Below are positions 1-7,232 of a stretch of DNA of 13,326 nt, one piece after another. The notes under the pieces are model-generated. The model was given only the letters and a program-made list of their open reading frames with translations, ran no database searches and had not been told where the DNA came from. The DNA comes from an uncultured Bacteroidota bacterium (GTDB lineage: Bacteria; Bacteroidota; Bacteroidia; Chitinophagales; Chitinophagaceae). The position numbers and the translations under genes were made by a program. The stretch's first letter is position 1; each line of letters starts with the position of its first letter. The stretch spans positions 1-13,326 of the forward strand of contig CAMLGR010000132.1 of assembly GCA_946479615.1 (NCBI GenBank), in the 5' to 3' direction.

Positions 1-530
1 ATGAAATGAATGCATCGTATGATGCCGGCGCTATCCTGCTCGAACAGGCATTGCCGATCGGCACCAATATCAATTTTGGAATTTTTTATACGCAACTGGC
101 TTATGTGGGTTTGCAGCTTACCACCACGCTGATCAATAACCTGCAGGCTGCCACTTTGCAAAGAAAGGAACAGGATGCAGGTAAAGCAAACTGGTACAGT
201 CATCCCAAACCTTCCGATCTGTTTATCAACTGGCAGACGATGGAAGCAGAAGAAATTACGGCACTGGTAAAAGCCTGCAATCCCTGGAATAAGGGAGCAG
301 GCACCCGTTGGAAGGGATGGACATTCGGGATCACGTATGCATCAGTTACCACAACGGCTGAAAAATTCAACCCGGGTACGATCGTTTCGATCGATCCCGG
401 TGCCGGTTTTACCATTGCCAGCAAAGACGGCAAAGCTGTGGTGGCGGAAGTAGTGTATTGTGAAGAAGGATTTTACCCGGGCTATTGTTTAAGTGCCTTC
501 GGATTGCAGAAACATGATCAGCTTTCATAA
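1..530 (+). CDS. Formyltransferase-family protein, C-terminal part (5' end outside window)
   Basis: The reading frame is open to the left edge, so the gene begins upstream; the ATG at position 6 is internal (residues E-M-N-A-S-Y-D-A-G read as the methionyl-tRNA formyltransferase-like 'M..D.GAIL' segment). The visible 175 residues cover the end of the formyltransferase domain, a linker, and a C-terminal domain like that of Fmt. The block INWQTMEAEEITALVKACNPW followed by GA.T corresponds to the Fmt motif 'IDW...A..I...IRA..PWPGA', and a DG turn near the end fits the C-terminal barrel. Departures from housekeeping Fmt (K for R in the IRA motif, NPWNKGAGT in place of PWPGA.T) suggest a paralogue that transfers a formyl group from formyl-tetrahydrofolate to another acceptor, such as an amino sugar or a natural-product amine; the acceptor cannot be read from this part. 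The next gene starts 41 bases downstream and is unrelated. Confidence 0.75.
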   Translation, partial: EMNASYDAGAILLEQALPIGTNINFGIFYTQLAYVGLQLTTTLINNLQAATLQRKEQDAGKANWYSHPKPSDLFINWQTMEAEEITALVKACNPWNKGAGTRWKGWTFGITYASVTTTAEKFNPGTIVSIDPGAGFTIASKDGKAVVAEVVYCEEGFYPGYCLSAFGLQKHDQLS

Positions 531-571
531 AGCAGACAACGGATTTTTTATATAAACCTTAATCTCAAATC

Positions 572-3487
572 ATGAAATCAACTTTATCCTTTCGAATTTA
601 TCGGCTGGCAGGATTAGCTTTTGCATTTTTAGTATCGTTATCAGTATCCGCACAGGTATGGTCGTTCAGGACTGGCTTTGGCCAGTCAGGCGCCACGAAT
701 GGCTTGTCTGATGTTGGCCGTGCTGTGTGTACCGATGCAGCAGGTAATGTTTATATAACAGGAAAAATAAGTGATGACCTTGTTGGTAATACGGTAAGCT
801 TTGGGGGAACGGCATTAGTAAGTGCCGGTGATGATGATGGTTTTGTAGCCAAATTCAATGCAGCGGGCGTACATCAATGGTCAATCCGGTTTGGCGGTGT
901 CAGTTTTACCGATATCGGGTACGGTATCGCTACCGATGGAACTTCAGTATATGTAGTAGGCGCTGTTAATGGTGCGATGACAGTAGGTACCTCGCCTACC
1001 AGTTATCCGGCAGCAGGTGGAGGTATTGACGGCGTGGTTCTCAAACTGGATGCAGGTACAGGCGCCACCAACTGGGTAACAAGATTTGGAGGCGCCAATG
1101 TAGATGAGGGACAAGCGATTTGCCTGGACCCTGCAGGTAATGTTTATATCTCCGGTGTTTTCAGAACACGCACCACCAACGCAACAGCAACTTTTGGTTC
1201 TTTCACGCGCACCGTGCAGGGAAATAATGCTGCCTACACATCCGATATGTTTGTAGCGCAACTGAATGCTGCAGGCACTTTTCAATGGGTGAGTACAGGA
1301 GGTATTGCCGGCGGTAATGATAATATCAGCGGCAGCGGTATCTGTTATGTGCCTTCTTTATCAGAAGTCGTGGTAACAGGTTCTTTCCGCTGGGCAGCTA
1401 CAGGTACAACAACGGCTACTTATGGCAGCGTTGTACTGACCAATTCCAGCGCCAGTGTAAATGAAGATTTTTGTCTGCTGGAAGTAGCGGCATCCACAGG
1501 TGCGTTTGTAACCGGCTCCAGCGCCGGCGCAGCCAATGGAAATGAATCTGGTTTCGGTATAACGTATGACCCCAGCACAGGAGATGTATTCTTTGCCGGA
1601 TCGTTTTCCGGCAGCAGTGTTACTTTTCCCGGGCTTGGCGCCATCACCAATCCATCATCTACCCGTGATAATGTCATGTATGGAAGATACAATCCCACCA
1701 CTGATGCTTATATCTGGGTAAGAGATGCTGATAATGGTATTACAGGTACGGCTGCCGATGCAGCCAGGGCTATCACTTCCAATGGGGGTGGTGGAATTAT
1801 CATCACAGGTAATTTCAGGAATACGTTAACTTTCGCTGGTGGCATCAGCGTTTCAGCTTCCGGAGGTTTGTCGGATATATTCGTGGCAAGGGTCAATGCA
1901 GCTACCGGAGCTACAGAAGCTGTTAACCAAAGTTCAGGTAACAGTGCTACGGCAGATGATATCGGGTATGGGATTGCTTATTCTCAGTTCGACGGAAAAT
2001 TATGGATGACCGGGCAATATGCATCCACGCTTACATTAGCTCCCCTGCCTGGTTTGGCTTCAGCAGGCAATAAGGAAGATATCCTGTTTGCTGCTTTAAC
2101 GGATGCGCCAGGCATCACCACACAACCTGCAGCAGTAACAGCCTGCCTTGGATTGCCTGCTACATTTACCGTAGTCGCTAGCGGAGCTCCGACACTTACA
2201 TACTCCTGGCAGGAAGCGACCAACAGTACATTCACAACAGGTCTTACTACGTTAGGCAATACAGGTGTATACAGTGGAACTGGTACCGCTACATTAACCA
2301 TTTCCGATAACACCGGTCTTAATGGGAGATATTATCGTGTGATTGTTTCCAATGGCGCTGGTTCTGTTACCAGCAATGGCGCTTTACTGACGGTGACAGC
2401 GCCAACCATGGCAACAGGTCATACGACGATCACGCATGCAGTCAATACGCAGAATAATTACTACTATGGAGCCGGCTGCGCTATCATTGACAGGGTAATA
2501 CCATTGGCCGGAACGCCGATCAGCGGTAACGTAACGACAGATGTATGGGTAGAAAGCTCTGTATTGACTTTCAATGGTACTCCGTATGTACAAAGACATT
2601 ACCAGATCACGCCAACGGCAGGATCAACAGCAACCGTAACACTTTACTTTACACAGGCCGAGTTTGATAATTTCAATGCAGCGCCGGGTAGTGTACTCGA
2701 TCTGCCGGCCAATGCCGCAGATGCTGCGGGTAAGGCGAATCTCCGTATCAGCAAATTCAATGGCAGTAGCAGTAACGGAACAGGGTTACCAGCTACCTAT
2801 ACAGGTGCCGGAAGCCTGATCGATCCATCAGATGCGAATATTATATACAACGCAGCCCTCAGCCGTTGGGAAGTAACATTCGATGTAAGTGGATTCAGTG
2901 GCTTCTTTGTACAGACATCCTTATCTGTATTGCCGGTGAACCTGCTTTCATTCTCTGCATTACTGGTTAATAATGATGTTCAGGTGAAATGGCAAACCGC
3001 CAGCGAAACACAAAACGATCATTTTGAAGTGGAAAGAAGCATCGATGGAAGCAATTTCACAAGCATTGGTCAGCGTCCGGGTAATAACGGAACTACGGTG
3101 AGCGATTATGATCTGACCGATGTGGGTGTAAATGCGCTCAATTCAGGCCGCCTGTACTATCGGCTGAAGATCGTGAGCCAGTCAGGAAAAGTGGAATACA
3201 GTAAAGTGGTGATCATTTCACTGGATAGTAAAGGAGTGTTTGTAACAGGCATTATGCCGAATCCGTTCGTCAGTGAGCTTAATATCGGTATCAACGCACC
3301 ACGGAATGGTAAAATGAAAATGACCGTAGTGGATATGGCTGGCAGGGTATTGGTCAGCCAGTTTACAGAGATCAAAAAAGGATTCAGTACACAATCTGTC
3401 AGGGACCTTGAAAAACTCAGTCACGGGGTGTATACGCTCCTGGTAGATTTTGAAGGTACTGTCAGCACACATAAAATAGTTAAATAG
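572..3487 (+). CDS. Secreted beta-propeller/Ig-like protein with T9SS type A sorting domain
   Basis: This 971-residue protein begins with a Sec signal peptide (basic MKSTLSFRIYR, hydrophobic core, likely cut after VSA near residue 27). Residues about 30-510 hold seven repeats of a propeller-like unit (SBBP-like: 'DAAGNVYITG', an FGG/FG turn, and 'FVAKFNAAG..QW' type strands), suggesting a seven-bladed beta-propeller. Residues about 511-610 form an Ig-like module (TTQPAAVTACLG... SNGAGSVTSN). Residues about 785-885 carry the 'LPVNLLSFSA...W.TASE...F.VERS.DG' module that often precedes sorting domains in Bacteroidota. The last ~80 residues (GIMPNPF...GMVYTL-like turn HGVYTL...KIVK) are a type A T9SS sorting domain, so the protein should cross the outer membrane and be released or anchored at the surface. 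The substrate or ligand is not evident. It has its own terminator and no visible functional tie to its neighbours. Confidence 0.9.
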   Translation: MKSTLSFRIYRLAGLAFAFLVSLSVSAQVWSFRTGFGQSGATNGLSDVGRAVCTDAAGNVYITGKISDDLVGNTVSFGGTALVSAGDDDGFVAKFNAAGVHQWSIRFGGVSFTDIGYGIATDGTSVYVVGAVNGAMTVGTSPTSYPAAGGGIDGVVLKLDAGTGATNWVTRFGGANVDEGQAICLDPAGNVYISGVFRTRTTNATATFGSFTRTVQGNNAAYTSDMFVAQLNAAGTFQWVSTGGIAGGNDNISGSGICYVPSLSEVVVTGSFRWAATGTTTATYGSVVLTNSSASVNEDFCLLEVAASTGAFVTGSSAGAANGNESGFGITYDPSTGDVFFAGSFSGSSVTFPGLGAITNPSSTRDNVMYGRYNPTTDAYIWVRDADNGITGTAADAARAITSNGGGGIIITGNFRNTLTFAGGISVSASGGLSDIFVARVNAATGATEAVNQSSGNSATADDIGYGIAYSQFDGKLWMTGQYASTLTLAPLPGLASAGNKEDILFAALTDAPGITTQPAAVTACLGLPATFTVVASGAPTLTYSWQEATNSTFTTGLTTLGNTGVYSGTGTATLTISDNTGLNGRYYRVIVSNGAGSVTSNGALLTVTAPTMATGHTTITHAVNTQNNYYYGAGCAIIDRVIPLAGTPISGNVTTDVWVESSVLTFNGTPYVQRHYQITPTAGSTATVTLYFTQAEFDNFNAAPGSVLDLPANAADAAGKANLRISKFNGSSSNGTGLPATYTGAGSLIDPSDANIIYNAALSRWEVTFDVSGFSGFFVQTSLSVLPVNLLSFSALLVNNDVQVKWQTASETQNDHFEVERSIDGSNFTSIGQRPGNNGTTVSDYDLTDVGVNALNSGRLYYRLKIVSQSGKVEYSKVVIISLDSKGVFVTGIMPNPFVSELNIGINAPRNGKMKMTVVDMAGRVLVSQFTEIKKGFSTQSVRDLEKLSHGVYTLLVDFEGTVSTHKIVK

Positions 3488-3497
3488 CAACCCAACC

Positions 3498-3532
3498 AAC
3501 CACTGCCTGCAGATAACAGGCAGTGGTTCTTT
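3498..3532 (+). terminator. Rho-independent-like terminator after the T9SS protein
   Basis: A perfect 12-bp stem (AACCACTGCCTG at 3498-3509 pairing with CAGGCAGTGGTT at 3517-3528) closes a 7-base loop and runs into a short T-rich stretch (TTCTTT). It begins 11 bases after the stop codon of the secreted protein and ends 22 bases before the next start codon, so it probably isolates the two genes. Confidence 0.75.
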
Positions 3533-3553
3533 AATCATTTAAAATTCGTTTCT

Positions 3554-4042
3554 ATGCAACGTCGTTCTTTTTTATATAATTCAGGAATACTTATTCCGGC
3601 TGCATTATTGATTAAACCTTCCGGTTGGTTGTCAGCTGAAAAAACAAAAGTTGATTTATTTCTTATAACAGATGCATCATCGGGTCATACCGAAAAAATA
3701 AGCGGTATCGTTCGTTCCGTTGCCGGCAATTACTGCGAGGTTAATGCCGACAGGATCAAAGAGATCAGTTATAGTAAAAAAGGGTTCTCCGTTTCCACTC
3801 ATGATGGAAAAACGTATCATTCTGCCAAGATCGTTTTTCATTCACCCTATAAGATCGATCCCGATAGTAAAACGGTATATGTCAGCACAAGCGATGAAGA
3901 CATTTCCGTACATTATAATTCCGGCAGCAATAAATCGGTCGTGCGTCCTGAATTCTGGGCACAGCATCCTGATAAGATCGATAAAGCCAGTATGCAGGGA
4001 TTTGCCAAAAGGAAAAGACATGGATTCATGTGTATTTCTTAA
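3554..4042 (+). CDS. Tat-leader small exported protein of unknown function, apparently frameshifted at its end
   Basis: The 162-residue reading frame opens with QRRSFL followed by a hydrophobic stretch and WLSAEK, a twin-arginine-like leader, so the product is probably exported folded or with a cofactor. The mature part is beta-rich (DGKTYHSAKIVFHSPY; VYVSTSDEDISVHYNSGS) and I do not recognise the family. The end looks wrong: after GFAKRKRHGFMCIS it stops, whereas the -1 frame over the same bases gives a convincing hydrophobic/aromatic tail (TWIHVYFLNPLEGQSW..., stop at 4108-4110). One extra A in either A4 run (4007-4010 or 4013-4016) would join them as GFAKKEKTWIHV, giving about 185 residues ending 12 bases before the next gene. 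The ATG start lies 22 bases after the terminator. With the hydroxylase gene it probably forms a two-gene unit. Confidence 0.7.
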   Translation: MQRRSFLYNSGILIPAALLIKPSGWLSAEKTKVDLFLITDASSGHTEKISGIVRSVAGNYCEVNADRIKEISYSKKGFSVSTHDGKTYHSAKIVFHSPYKIDPDSKTVYVSTSDEDISVHYNSGSNKSVVRPEFWAQHPDKIDKASMQGFAKRKRHGFMCIS

Positions 4043-4110
4043 ACCCTTTGGAAGGGCAAAGCTGGATCTGTATGGCTGCGCCAACCTGTTCATTTATCAA
4101 ACCACTTTAA
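4006..4110 (+). other. Displaced C-terminal coding segment of the Tat-leader protein
   Basis: In the frame one base behind that of the preceding gene, the bases encode about 33 residues beginning KEKTWIHVYFLNPLEGQ and ending FIKPL, then TAA. The segment is dense in W, Y, F and C, with no start codon of its own, and fits a protein C-terminus better than either other frame. No canonical -1 slippery heptamer is present, so a lost base in an A run (sequence error or real mutation) is more likely than programmed frameshifting. Confidence 0.55.
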
Positions 4111-4122
4111 TATACATAAAGC

Positions 4123-4800
4123 GTGAGCCAGCAATTCATCCAGATACCGGCATTATTAAAATCCGAAGAACTCTCCATCATCCAATCATTAGTGGAAAAA
4201 GCCACTTTTGTCGATGGCAAGATCACAGCCAGCCTGGCTGCCAAAAATGTAAAGAATAATTTACAGGTCGATGCGACACATGATACGGCTTCGAAAGTGC
4301 AGACGATATTATCCAAAGCCTTAGGTGAGAGCCCGCTTTTCCAGGCAGCCGCTATGCCGCAGAAACTCTATCCTTCTATTATCAGTAAATATAGTCCCAG
4401 CCGGTATTATGGCTGGCATGTAGACAGTCCCATAATGGGTGATCCTGCTATCAGGACCGATCTCGCCATGACTATTTTTCTCAGCGATCCTGCTTCCTAC
4501 ACCGGTGGCGAATTGATGCTGCAAACGAATGCCGGTGTTGTCAGTTTCAAGCCATCGAAAGGAGATGCTGTTTTGTATCCCTGCCAGTACCTGCATTGTG
4601 TCAACGAAGTAAAAAGCGGCGAACGGCTGGCGATTGTAACATGGATACAAAGCAAAGTAAAATCACCGGAGAGAAGACAAATTCTATTCGACCTGGGACA
4701 GGTACATGCTTTGCTCAATGAACGGGATATGAATGCTCCTGAAACCATCCTGCTTATGCAATCGTATAGTAATTTGTTCAGGGTGTGGGCGGAATTTTAG
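4123..4800 (+). CDS. PKHD-type Fe(II)/2-oxoglutarate-dependent hydroxylase (YbiX/PiuC family)
   Basis: The 225-residue protein matches the PKHD hydroxylase family in length and layout: an N-terminal 'LLKSEELSIIQSLVE...FVDGKITASLAAKNVKNNLQ' block typical of PiuC/YbiX, then a double-stranded beta-helix core. The metal ligands are visible as H99-x-D101 (YYGWHVDSP) and H158 (QYLHCVNEV), and R168 (SGERLAIVTW) is the expected 2-oxoglutarate-binding arginine. The start is GTG; an in-frame TAA at 4117-4119 excludes any earlier start and the next methionine is deep in the domain. It lies 12 bases after the restored end of the Tat-leader gene. Family members are cytoplasmic and often linked to iron or TonB-receptor loci; the substrate of this one is unknown. 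Because it adjoins a sulfotransferase-like gene, a role in tailoring a small molecule or peptide is possible but inferred. Confidence 0.92.
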   Translation: MSQQFIQIPALLKSEELSIIQSLVEKATFVDGKITASLAAKNVKNNLQVDATHDTASKVQTILSKALGESPLFQAAAMPQKLYPSIISKYSPSRYYGWHVDSPIMGDPAIRTDLAMTIFLSDPASYTGGELMLQTNAGVVSFKPSKGDAVLYPCQYLHCVNEVKSGERLAIVTWIQSKVKSPERRQILFDLGQVHALLNERDMNAPETILLMQSYSNLFRVWAEF

Positions 4801-5021
4801 GTTTTAGGTGTTAAGTGTTGGATGTTGGGTGATATGATAAGTTTTAGAATGCTGAGAGTTGAGAATGTTTAAACAGGGATGGGCTGAGAGTAGCTTTTTA
4901 CCACATAGGCACATAGGTTGTCTATGTAGCAGAAAACCTATGGTTGATTATATACATGCAGATTGATGCTAAATATAAAATAGTAACACACCTGATACTT
5001 AAAATTTAACACCTAAAACCT
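4799..5021. repeat. Intergenic repeat element A with perfect 16-bp inverted ends
   Basis: AGGTTTTAGGTGTTAA at 4799-4814 is the exact inverse complement of TTAACACCTAAAACCT at 5006-5021. Weaker complementarity continues inward (GTGTTGGATGTTGG-type steps on the left). In the centre is a second inverted pair, CATAGGTT (4912-4919) and AACCTATG (4935-4942), built on the repeated word CACATAG (4903-4909 and 4910-4916). No coding frame is convincing inside. The left end overlaps the last two bases of the hydroxylase gene and the right end overlaps the first base of the sulfotransferase start codon. It resembles a small non-autonomous or REP-like intergenic element; no transposase is present. Confidence 0.7.
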
Positions 5022-5962
5022 TGCTTCAAAACTGGTTGCCATATAAAATCTTTGAATTGGAGGGAAGCGCGTATTGCCGGTGGTTGCAGGTGGACGAAAG
5101 GAATTTTAAAGAACCTTTTTTTGAAGAGACGATTTCCCGTTACAGGCCAACGCCGGTCAATTCCAATTACAGGCGTTGTACCAGCAGCCTGGATATTCTT
5201 CCTGAATGGTCATTGCAGATCGATAGCATTCCACCCACTGCTTTTATCTTTCATGTGTCGAGATGTGGTTCTACACTCGCTTCGCAATTACTATCATTAT
5301 CTGATGAAAATATTGTGTTATCAGAAGTGCCTTTCTTCGATGAAATTGCCAGGACTTATAATACTGATGAATTATTAAAGGCATCGATCCGTTTTTATGG
5401 AATGAAACGGAACAGTCGTCAATCCCGCGTATTTATCAAGACAGATAGCTGGCATATATTTTATTATGAACAGATCAGGAGATTATACCCGGGTATCCCT
5501 TTTATTTTATTATACCGCAACCCGGTAGAAGTGATCCATTCCCAACAGAAAATAAGAGGGATGCAGGCTGTACCCGGACTGATCGATCCGGCACTGTTTG
5601 GATTTACCAGCGAAGAAGTTACTGCAATGGGGCTGGATGAATACATGGCCAAAGTACTGGAAAGATATTTTGAATCTTTTCTGGCCATCTCGAAGCAGGA
5701 CCCGCAGGCAATACTGGTCAATTATAAAGAAGGAGGTATGAGTATGATTGAGAAAATAGCACAGGCTACGGGAATGCCAATCCAGGAAGAGGAGTGGAGA
5801 CGCATGGATGAAAGAGCAGGCTATCATGCAAAATATCCCGGGCAGTTATTTGAAAAGGACAGGGCAGGGATGGAAGTGCCGGCCTATTGTAAAAATGCAA
5901 TGAAATTATACAAGCAACTGGAGGAGGCAAGAATGGCTGTTACTGCCATTGCCGGAGAATAA
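5021..5962 (+). CDS. Sulfotransferase-family protein (PAPS-dependent)
   Basis: The 313-residue protein has the two cofactor motifs of sulfotransferases. A 5'-phosphosulfate loop reads FIFHVSRCGSTLASQLLS (about residues 75-92). A 3'-phosphate motif reads FILLYRNPVEVIHSQQ (about 161-176), with R166 and S174 in the usual spacing. VFIKTDSWH (137-145) is the conserved strand between them. It should transfer sulfate from PAPS to a hydroxyl or amine acceptor in the cytoplasm. The start is TTG: an in-frame TAA at 5000-5002 limits the 5' end, the first ATG is past residue 125, and the N-terminal block (YKIFELEG...PFFEETI) looks like part of the domain. The gene converges on and overlaps by 23 bases an APS kinase gene, which would make the PAPS. 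The acceptor is unknown. Confidence 0.85.
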   Translation: MLQNWLPYKIFELEGSAYCRWLQVDERNFKEPFFEETISRYRPTPVNSNYRRCTSSLDILPEWSLQIDSIPPTAFIFHVSRCGSTLASQLLSLSDENIVLSEVPFFDEIARTYNTDELLKASIRFYGMKRNSRQSRVFIKTDSWHIFYYEQIRRLYPGIPFILLYRNPVEVIHSQQKIRGMQAVPGLIDPALFGFTSEEVTAMGLDEYMAKVLERYFESFLAISKQDPQAILVNYKEGGMSMIEKIAQATGMPIQEEEWRRMDERAGYHAKYPGQLFEKDRAGMEVPAYCKNAMKLYKQLEEARMAVTAIAGE

Positions 5963-6455
5963 AAGAATATAATTTACCCGCCGATTCTTCGATGGTCTCG
6001 CTGCTGGTATCGATGACCAGGTCAGGATGTAATGGTTCTTCATACACATCATTGATACCGGTCAGGTTAAATAATTTGCCAGGGTCATTATCCGGTAAAA
6101 AAGCCCTTTTATAAAGCCCCTTTGTATCTCTTTGTAATAAAACCGCTACCGGGCATTGGATCCACACCGTTCTTGCCTGGTATTTCTCTTTTAATTCGTC
6201 GCGTATTATTTCAAACGGGTTGATAGCGGCAATGATCGTAATATCGCTGCCACTTTCCGAAGCCGCTTTTCCCAATCTTCTTATATTTTCATGGCGGTCT
6301 TCCCGGGAAAATCCCAGGTCGCGGCATAATGTTTTCCTGTATACATCGCCGTCGAATATTTCGATACTGCCGGGTTTATTTTCATGCAAGGTCTTTACCA
6401 TTTCCGCCAGTGTGCTCTTGCCTGCTCCTGAAAGCCCGGTGAACTGGATCATCAT
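5940..6455 (-). CDS. cysC: Adenylylsulfate (APS) kinase
   Basis: The product phosphorylates adenylylsulfate with ATP to give PAPS, the sulfate donor. From the ATG at 6455 the protein has 171 residues, the length of stand-alone CysC. The P-loop GLSGAGKST is at residues 7-15. The signature FDGDVYR...LGFSREDRHENIRR spans about 34-60, KGLYKRA lies near 111, and the C-terminal TGINDVYEEP...D block completes the substrate lid. The frame extends to a TTG at 6488, but the added IPKAKFYIYN residues are unlike family N-termini, so the ATG at 6455 (or the adjacent one at 6452) is preferred. A weak promoter-like pair (TTG, 18 bases, TACATTTA) lies only a few bases before this ATG, which would make the transcript nearly leaderless. 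No ATP sulfurylase gene is in the window. The 3' end overlaps the convergent sulfotransferase gene. Confidence 0.93.
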   Translation of the reverse strand: MMIQFTGLSGAGKSTLAEMVKTLHENKPGSIEIFDGDVYRKTLCRDLGFSREDRHENIRRLGKAASESGSDITIIAAINPFEIIRDELKEKYQARTVWIQCPVAVLLQRDTKGLYKRAFLPDNDPGKLFNLTGINDVYEEPLHPDLVIDTSSETIEESAGKLYSFILRQWQ

Positions 6456-6523
6456 GTTATAAATGTAAAACTTCGCTTTGGGAATCAATGCACGTATCGG
6501 TTATTTCTCCTGATAAATAATAC

Positions 6524-6554
6524 TTTGGTAAAAACAGGGTAAACAGTAGATTTG
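6524..6554 (+). promoter_or_regulatory. Bacteroidota-type promoter of the YhcH-family gene
   Basis: TTTG (6524-6527) is followed after 19 bases by TAGATTTG (6547-6554). This fits the known primary-sigma consensus of Bacteroidota, TTTG at about -33 and TAnnTTTG at about -7, with the expected spacing. Transcription would start near 6560, about 20 bases before the ATG at 6579. Confidence 0.7.
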
Positions 6555-6578
6555 TAACTTGTCATAAATACAATTGCC

Positions 6579-7187
6579 ATGTCAAAACAAATTATTGCAT
6601 CAATCTTTTCTGTTTTTCTTTCTTTCAGTGTGATCAGTCTCGCTGCACAAATCCAGCCATTATCCAAAAAAGAGGCGCATAAATGGTTTGAAAAAAAGGA
6701 ATGGTTGAACGGCGCTCAATTGACCCCTCATAAATCGATAGACGAACAGGAATTTGCCCGCCAGTACCAGCTCAATAAAAAATACTGGGACGAAGCATTT
6801 ACTTTTTTAAAGGAACACGACCTGTCAACCCTCGCCAAAGGAAAACACCCGATCGATGGTGATAATGTATATGCTTCCGTTACGGAAGATCCGACCAAGG
6901 ATTTTGATAAAACCACCTGGGAATCGCATCGTAAATACATCGATCTGCAATGTGTTATTACTGGTGAAGAGAAGATGGGTGTTTACCCGGTAGCGAAATC
7001 TACGGTGACAAAGGAATATGATGATAAGAAAGATGTAGCTAATTATACAGCGAAAGGAAAATTCTATACAGCTTCAGGGGGTACTTTCTTTATCTTTTTC
7101 CCTCAAAGTGCGCATCGTCCCAATATCACACCTGGTGGTAATAAGGTCGAAAAAAAGATCGTTATCAAGATCAGGGTAGCTGAATAA
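6579..7187 (+). CDS. Exported YhcH/YjgK/YiaL-family protein (DUF386)
   Basis: After a Sec signal peptide (hydrophobic IIASIFSVFLSFSVISL, likely cut after LAA near residue 23) comes an ~65-residue helical segment and then the YhcH/YjgK/YiaL cupin-like domain. Its hallmarks are HPIDGDNVYASV (90-101), WESHRKYIDLQCVITGEE (114-131), YDDKKDVANY (147-156) and FFPQSAHRPN (173-182), with H117 and H179 at the usual putative metal or ligand positions, and the terminal KKIVIKIRV strand. Family members such as EbgC, YiaL and NanQ are cytoplasmic and associated with sugar catabolism or anomer handling; the exported form with an N-terminal extension suggests action on periplasmic saccharides, which is inference. 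The gene is divergent from cysC, has its own promoter, and ends before repeat element B. It seems to be a single-gene unit. Confidence 0.88.
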   Translation: MSKQIIASIFSVFLSFSVISLAAQIQPLSKKEAHKWFEKKEWLNGAQLTPHKSIDEQEFARQYQLNKKYWDEAFTFLKEHDLSTLAKGKHPIDGDNVYASVTEDPTKDFDKTTWESHRKYIDLQCVITGEEKMGVYPVAKSTVTKEYDDKKDVANYTAKGKFYTASGGTFFIFFPQSAHRPNITPGGNKVEKKIVIKIRVAE

Positions 7188-7194
7188 ATAACAA

Positions 7195-7212
7195 TGCCGG
7201 CGAATACCGGCA
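7195..7212 (+). terminator. Possible weak terminator hairpin after the YhcH-family gene
   Basis: TGCCGG (7195-7200) pairs with CCGGCA (7207-7212) around a 6-base loop, 8 bases after the stop codon. There is no T-tract after it, so it may be a 3'-end stabilising hairpin instead, possibly acting with the inverted repeats of element B just downstream. Confidence 0.35.
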
Positions 7213-7232
7213 CTGCAAGGTAGGGATTAACA

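Noticed and set aside
944..1896. Minus-strand frames within the T9SS protein gene
   Set aside because: They are shadows of a long, well-supported secreted protein gene with continuous domain structure.
4001..4020. Programmed -1 ribosomal frameshift site in the Tat-leader gene
   Set aside because: The bases do not form an X-XXY-YYZ slippery heptamer in the needed frame and no strong downstream stem was found.
3720..4259. A 179-codon plus-strand frame overlapping the Tat-leader and hydroxylase genes
   Set aside because: Its composition is not protein-like, it overlaps two better-supported genes, and the frame that extends the Tat-leader protein sensibly is a different one.
4799..5021. Element A considered as an insertion sequence
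   Set aside because: At 223 bases it contains no transposase frame, and no target duplication was identified; only a non-autonomous element is supportable.
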